A stretch of 17,874 nucleotides of DNA from Jannaschia sp. W003 (GTDB taxonomy: Bacteria; Pseudomonadota; Alphaproteobacteria; Rhodobacterales; Rhodobacteraceae): contig NZ_CP083541.1 in assembly GCF_025144335.1 (NCBI RefSeq), forward strand, positions 1 through 17,874, written 5' to 3'. The notes under the pieces are model-generated. The model saw nothing but the letters and a program-made list of their open reading frames with translations, was not told the origin of the DNA and did not search any database. Below are positions 15,270 to 17,874 of the stretch, piece by piece; within the stretch, counting starts at the first letter, position 1; each line of letters starts with the position of its first letter. The position numbers were made by a program, and so were the translations under genes.

Positions 15270-17874
15270 ATGGGGGGGACCATGAGGCTGTTCTCGAAGG
15301 AGTGGTCGCGGAACGGCGGCATGCCGAACGTGCTGCGCCGCCTCGGCCTGCGCGGTGCTTCCACGCCGACGTCCCCGCCGCCGCCGGACGACATCGCCTC
15401 GCAGCGCGCAGGGGGGGTGAAGGCCCGTGTGGGCGAAGCCCGCGCCCTGCGCCGGGACCGGCAGTGGGAGGCCGCGCTCGCGGTGCTGGACGCGGCTCCA
15501 GCCGGCGCTCGCGCGGTGGTGCTGGAACGGGCGCACTGCCTCCTCGCGCTGCGACGATACCGCGAGGTGGCGGCGCTGCAACGGGAGGGGTCCGTGCCGG
15601 ACGCGCATCTCGCCCCCGTCGTGCGGCTGGCGCTGGCGGCACTCGGCGAGGGCAGCCTGCGACCGGACGACGTGGCCGCCGCACGAGCGCATCTGCGGCA
15701 GCAAGACGGCCGTGGAGGTACGGACGCCGCCGGCGAAACTCTCGAACGCGCGGTGTTCGCGGCCGCGCCGGACGCCGTCGACATGGCCCGGCGACTGGTC
15801 GATCGGTCGCCCCAACTGGCGGAGGCAGTGACGGAGCGGTTCCGGGGCTCCGCCGCGGACCGCGCGGAGCTTTGGGTTCGGACCGCGAAGGCCCACGAGG
15901 CGGCGGGCGAACGGGACGGCGCGGTGCGCGCCCTCCGCGCCGCGCTGGACGCGGCTCCGGATGCGGCAGACGTGGCGCGGCGGCTGATGGTCAGGGCGCC
16001 CGAAATGGCGGCGGCGGTAACAGCGCGGCTCCACGGATCCGCCGCGGATCGGGCAGATCTCTGGGTCCGTGCCGCGAATGCCCTCGAGAAGAAGGACGAC
16101 CGGGTCGGAGCGACCGAGGCGCTCCACGCCGCGCTCATCGATGCGCCGGACGACGTTGGGATCGCGCGGCGACTGATCACCCGCGCGCCCGAAGCGGCGG
16201 CCGCCGTGACGGTGCGGTTCCGCGGCTCCGCCTCGGATCGGGCGGACCTCTGGGTGCGGGCCGCGAACGCCCTCGAAGGACTGGGCGACCGGGACGGGGC
16301 GACGTCCGCCCTCCGCGCCGCTCTCGACGCCGCGCCGCACGCGGCGGACGTGGCGCACCGGCTGGTCGCCCGCGCCCCCGGCGAGGCCGGCGACGTCGTG
16401 GCCCGGTTCCGCGGCCCGCCAGAGACGGCGGCGGAGCTGTGGGTCCGGGCCGCGCGGGCTTGGCAGGGCAGCGGCGACCTTGCGGCCGCGTCGCAGTCCT
16501 ATACGGCGGCGCTCGCGCTTCGCGACGAACCCGGAACTCGCCTCGACGCGGCCGAGGTCCTGGTCCGCGAGGCGCGCATGGCCGAAGCGCTGGAAATGGT
16601 GCGCCCCCTCGCGGGCAGCGGAGCCGATCCGGCCCGCGTCGCCCACGTGCTCGAGGCGGCGGGCGAAGGCATGGAGGCGCTGGCCTGCTGGGACGCCGTG
16701 CTGCGGGACGCGCCCGACGACCTCGCTGCGCTGCGGGCGGTGGCGAGGCTGCGCCAGACGCACAAGAACCCGCTGGGGGCGCTTCGAGCGGCGCGCAAGG
16801 CGATGCGCGATCCCGCGAGCGACTTCGCGGACGTCGCGCGCGTGATGCGCCTGCTGCGGACGCTGAACCGCAACGCCGTGCTCGACCGGCTCCTTCGGCG
16901 GGCCGGGCACCGGTTCGAGGCAGGGCTACTCAGGCGGGGCGACTATGCGGAGGCGCTGATCGCGGCCGACCTGCCGAGCCGGGCGCTGGCGGTGCTAGAG
17001 GGTGCGGGGCCGGACGGGCGCGTGCACGCGCTGCGGCTGCGCGCGCTCGTCGCCCGGCGCGACCACATCGCAGCCGCGCGCGTCCTCGCCGCCCATCCCG
17101 AGGCGGGCGAGCACCTCGTGCGGAGCGCCCGGAGGCGCGTGACGCTGGCCGACCGCCTCGCGCGCGCGTGGGACGTGCAGGAGGACGCCGTCCTGCGCGA
17201 GCGGATCATCGGGCGCATGCTCGAGCTGGGGCGCGACCCGGCGTTCCGCTACGAGCCGGAGCCCGGCAGGATGCTCCTGAACTGCTCCTCGCTCAGCCTG
17301 GGCGGCTCGGAGCGGCAGGTGCTGAACCTCGCCGGGGGCCTTCTGGACCGGGACGACACGCCGGTGCCGCCGGTGATCCTGGCCAAGGTCGACCGGGACG
17401 CGTCCTACAGGGTGGAGGACGGCCCCCTCGCCCGGCTCGACGTCCGCTACCTGCGCGACGTCGAGGCGCAGTGCCGCGACGAGGCGCTCCGCTCCTCGGC
17501 CGCGTTCCGGGAGCTGCTGGAGCTGGAGACGCTGCTCGATCTCGGCGGCACGGCAGGGATCGTGCGTGCGCTGCGCCACCTGCGGCCCGAGGCGGTCGCC
17601 CACCTCGTGGGGCCGATCGGGCAGGCCGTGCTCGCCGCGTCGATCGCCGGGGTGCCGCGGACGCTGATCCAGTTCGGCAGCATGACCCGCCGCCATCAGC
17701 GCGACGGGTCCGAACTGTTCGACCTGCGCGAGCGCATCGACATCGCCGTCTGCCGGGCCGCGTCGCGCGACCCGTCGATCGCGTTCGCCGCCAACAGCCG
17801 GCTCGCCTGCGACGACTGGGCCGCCGAGATCGGGCTCGATCCGGGGCGGGTCGGGCTCATCCACAACGGTCTCG
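15270..17874 (+). CDS. TPR-repeat GT4-family glycosyltransferase (partial, C-terminus beyond window)
   Basis: The frame stays open to the right edge (868 complete codons). After a short basic start and proline-rich linker (about 36-43), helical repeats fill residues 55-650. The best part is a run of four 63-residue units from 167, 230, 293 and 356, each containing a canonical 34-residue TPR (W4, A8, L11, A20, L24, P32). A GT4 N-terminal Rossmann domain begins near YEPEPGRMLL (661-670), has LGGSERQVLNLA at 677-688, and reaches IHNGL at the edge. The donor-binding half with EX7E is outside. The YEPxPGR entry motif is shared with both minus-strand glycosyltransferases. I preferred the ATG at 15270 (AGGGA six bases upstream); the in-frame ATG at 15282 would shorten it by four residues. 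Likely a glycan glycosyltransferase with a protein-interaction array. Confidence 0.85.
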   Translation, partial: MGGTMRLFSKEWSRNGGMPNVLRRLGLRGASTPTSPPPPDDIASQRAGGVKARVGEARALRRDRQWEAALAVLDAAPAGARAVVLERAHCLLALRRYREVAALQREGSVPDAHLAPVVRLALAALGEGSLRPDDVAAARAHLRQQDGRGGTDAAGETLERAVFAAAPDAVDMARRLVDRSPQLAEAVTERFRGSAADRAELWVRTAKAHEAAGERDGAVRALRAALDAAPDAADVARRLMVRAPEMAAAVTARLHGSAADRADLWVRAANALEKKDDRVGATEALHAALIDAPDDVGIARRLITRAPEAAAAVTVRFRGSASDRADLWVRAANALEGLGDRDGATSALRAALDAAPHAADVAHRLVARAPGEAGDVVARFRGPPETAAELWVRAARAWQGSGDLAAASQSYTAALALRDEPGTRLDAAEVLVREARMAEALEMVRPLAGSGADPARVAHVLEAAGEGMEALACWDAVLRDAPDDLAALRAVARLRQTHKNPLGALRAARKAMRDPASDFADVARVMRLLRTLNRNAVLDRLLRRAGHRFEAGLLRRGDYAEALIAADLPSRALAVLEGAGPDGRVHALRLRALVARRDHIAAARVLAAHPEAGEHLVRSARRRVTLADRLARAWDVQEDAVLRERIIGRMLELGRDPAFRYEPEPGRMLLNCSSLSLGGSERQVLNLAGGLLDRDDTPVPPVILAKVDRDASYRVEDGPLARLDVRYLRDVEAQCRDEALRSSAAFRELLELETLLDLGGTAGIVRALRHLRPEAVAHLVGPIGQAVLAASIAGVPRTLIQFGSMTRRHQRDGSELFDLRERIDIAVCRAASRDPSIAFAANSRLACDDWAAEIGLDPGRVGLIHNGL
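15768..16520 (+). repeat. Four tandem 189-base units encoding a TPR array
   Basis: Units begin at 15768, 15957, 16146 and 16335, each exactly 189 bases (63 codons) from the last, with no insertion or deletion; the fourth is one codon short and most diverged. Each encodes a 34-residue TPR plus a 29-residue helical pair. Shared marks are LWVR (all four; W at TPR position 4), the RALRAALDAAP-like end, and the RGSAADRA-like turn. Units two and three are the most alike, in DNA as well as protein. Confidence 0.85.

Noticed and set aside
15768..16520. Tandem repeats considered as a CRISPR or non-coding repeat array
   Set aside because: The units are 189 bases without spacers, keep reading frame exactly and encode TPR helices.
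15033..16910. Minus-strand frame of 625 codons opposite the TPR glycosyltransferase
   Set aside because: It is repetitive only because it mirrors the 189-base units. The plus strand reads canonical TPRs and a GT4 domain through to the window edge.

Overview
The window is very G+C-rich, contains no tRNA, rRNA, insertion sequence or CRISPR array, and is densely packed with bacterial genes. Codon use strongly favours G/C at third positions. The gene families (FrcB-type sugar-binding protein, CUT1 sugar permeases, dihaem cytochrome c, TviB-like sugar-nucleotide dehydrogenase) fit a high-GC alphaproteobacterium, most likely of the Rhodobacterales. That placement is inferred from family resemblance and composition, not from a marker gene.

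Left part (1-5204), sugar uptake and electron transfer. A partial frcB-like periplasmic binding protein runs off the left edge on the minus strand. Upstream of it lie 443 bases without a clear gene, containing an AT-rich promoter-like block and a perfect GC-rich palindrome. A secreted dihaem cytochrome c (minus) is divergent from a three-gene CUT1 ABC importer operon (plus): binding protein, MalF-type permease, MalG-type permease. The operon has no ATPase gene. Its last gene overlaps the end of the convergent glycosyltransferase gene by 8 bases.

Right part (5197-17874), a surface-glycan locus. Five genes read on the minus strand, in transcription order: a coiled-coil/TPR/GT4 glycosyltransferase (793 aa), a SAM methyltransferase with a C-terminal coiled coil, a UDP-glucuronate 4-epimerase-like SDR, a TviB/WbpA-like UDP-HexNAc 6-dehydrogenase, and a 1207-aa protein with two GT4 domains separated by coiled coil and TPR. 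Divergent from these is a third large GT4 protein, cut by the right edge, whose N-terminal part is a tetratricopeptide array with four exact 189-base repeat units.

How it fits together: the dehydrogenase and epimerase probably supply an acidic UDP-sugar, the GT4 enzymes polymerise the glycan, and the methyltransferase may modify or cap it. Four of the six glycan proteins carry long coiled-coil or TPR segments, so a scaffolded assembly complex is a reasonable hypothesis. No flippase, polymerase, exporter or chain-length regulator is visible here; these would have to lie outside the window. The two minus-strand glycosyltransferases are clear paralogues over about 600 residues, and the plus-strand one shares their GT4 entry motif, so the locus seems to have grown by duplication.
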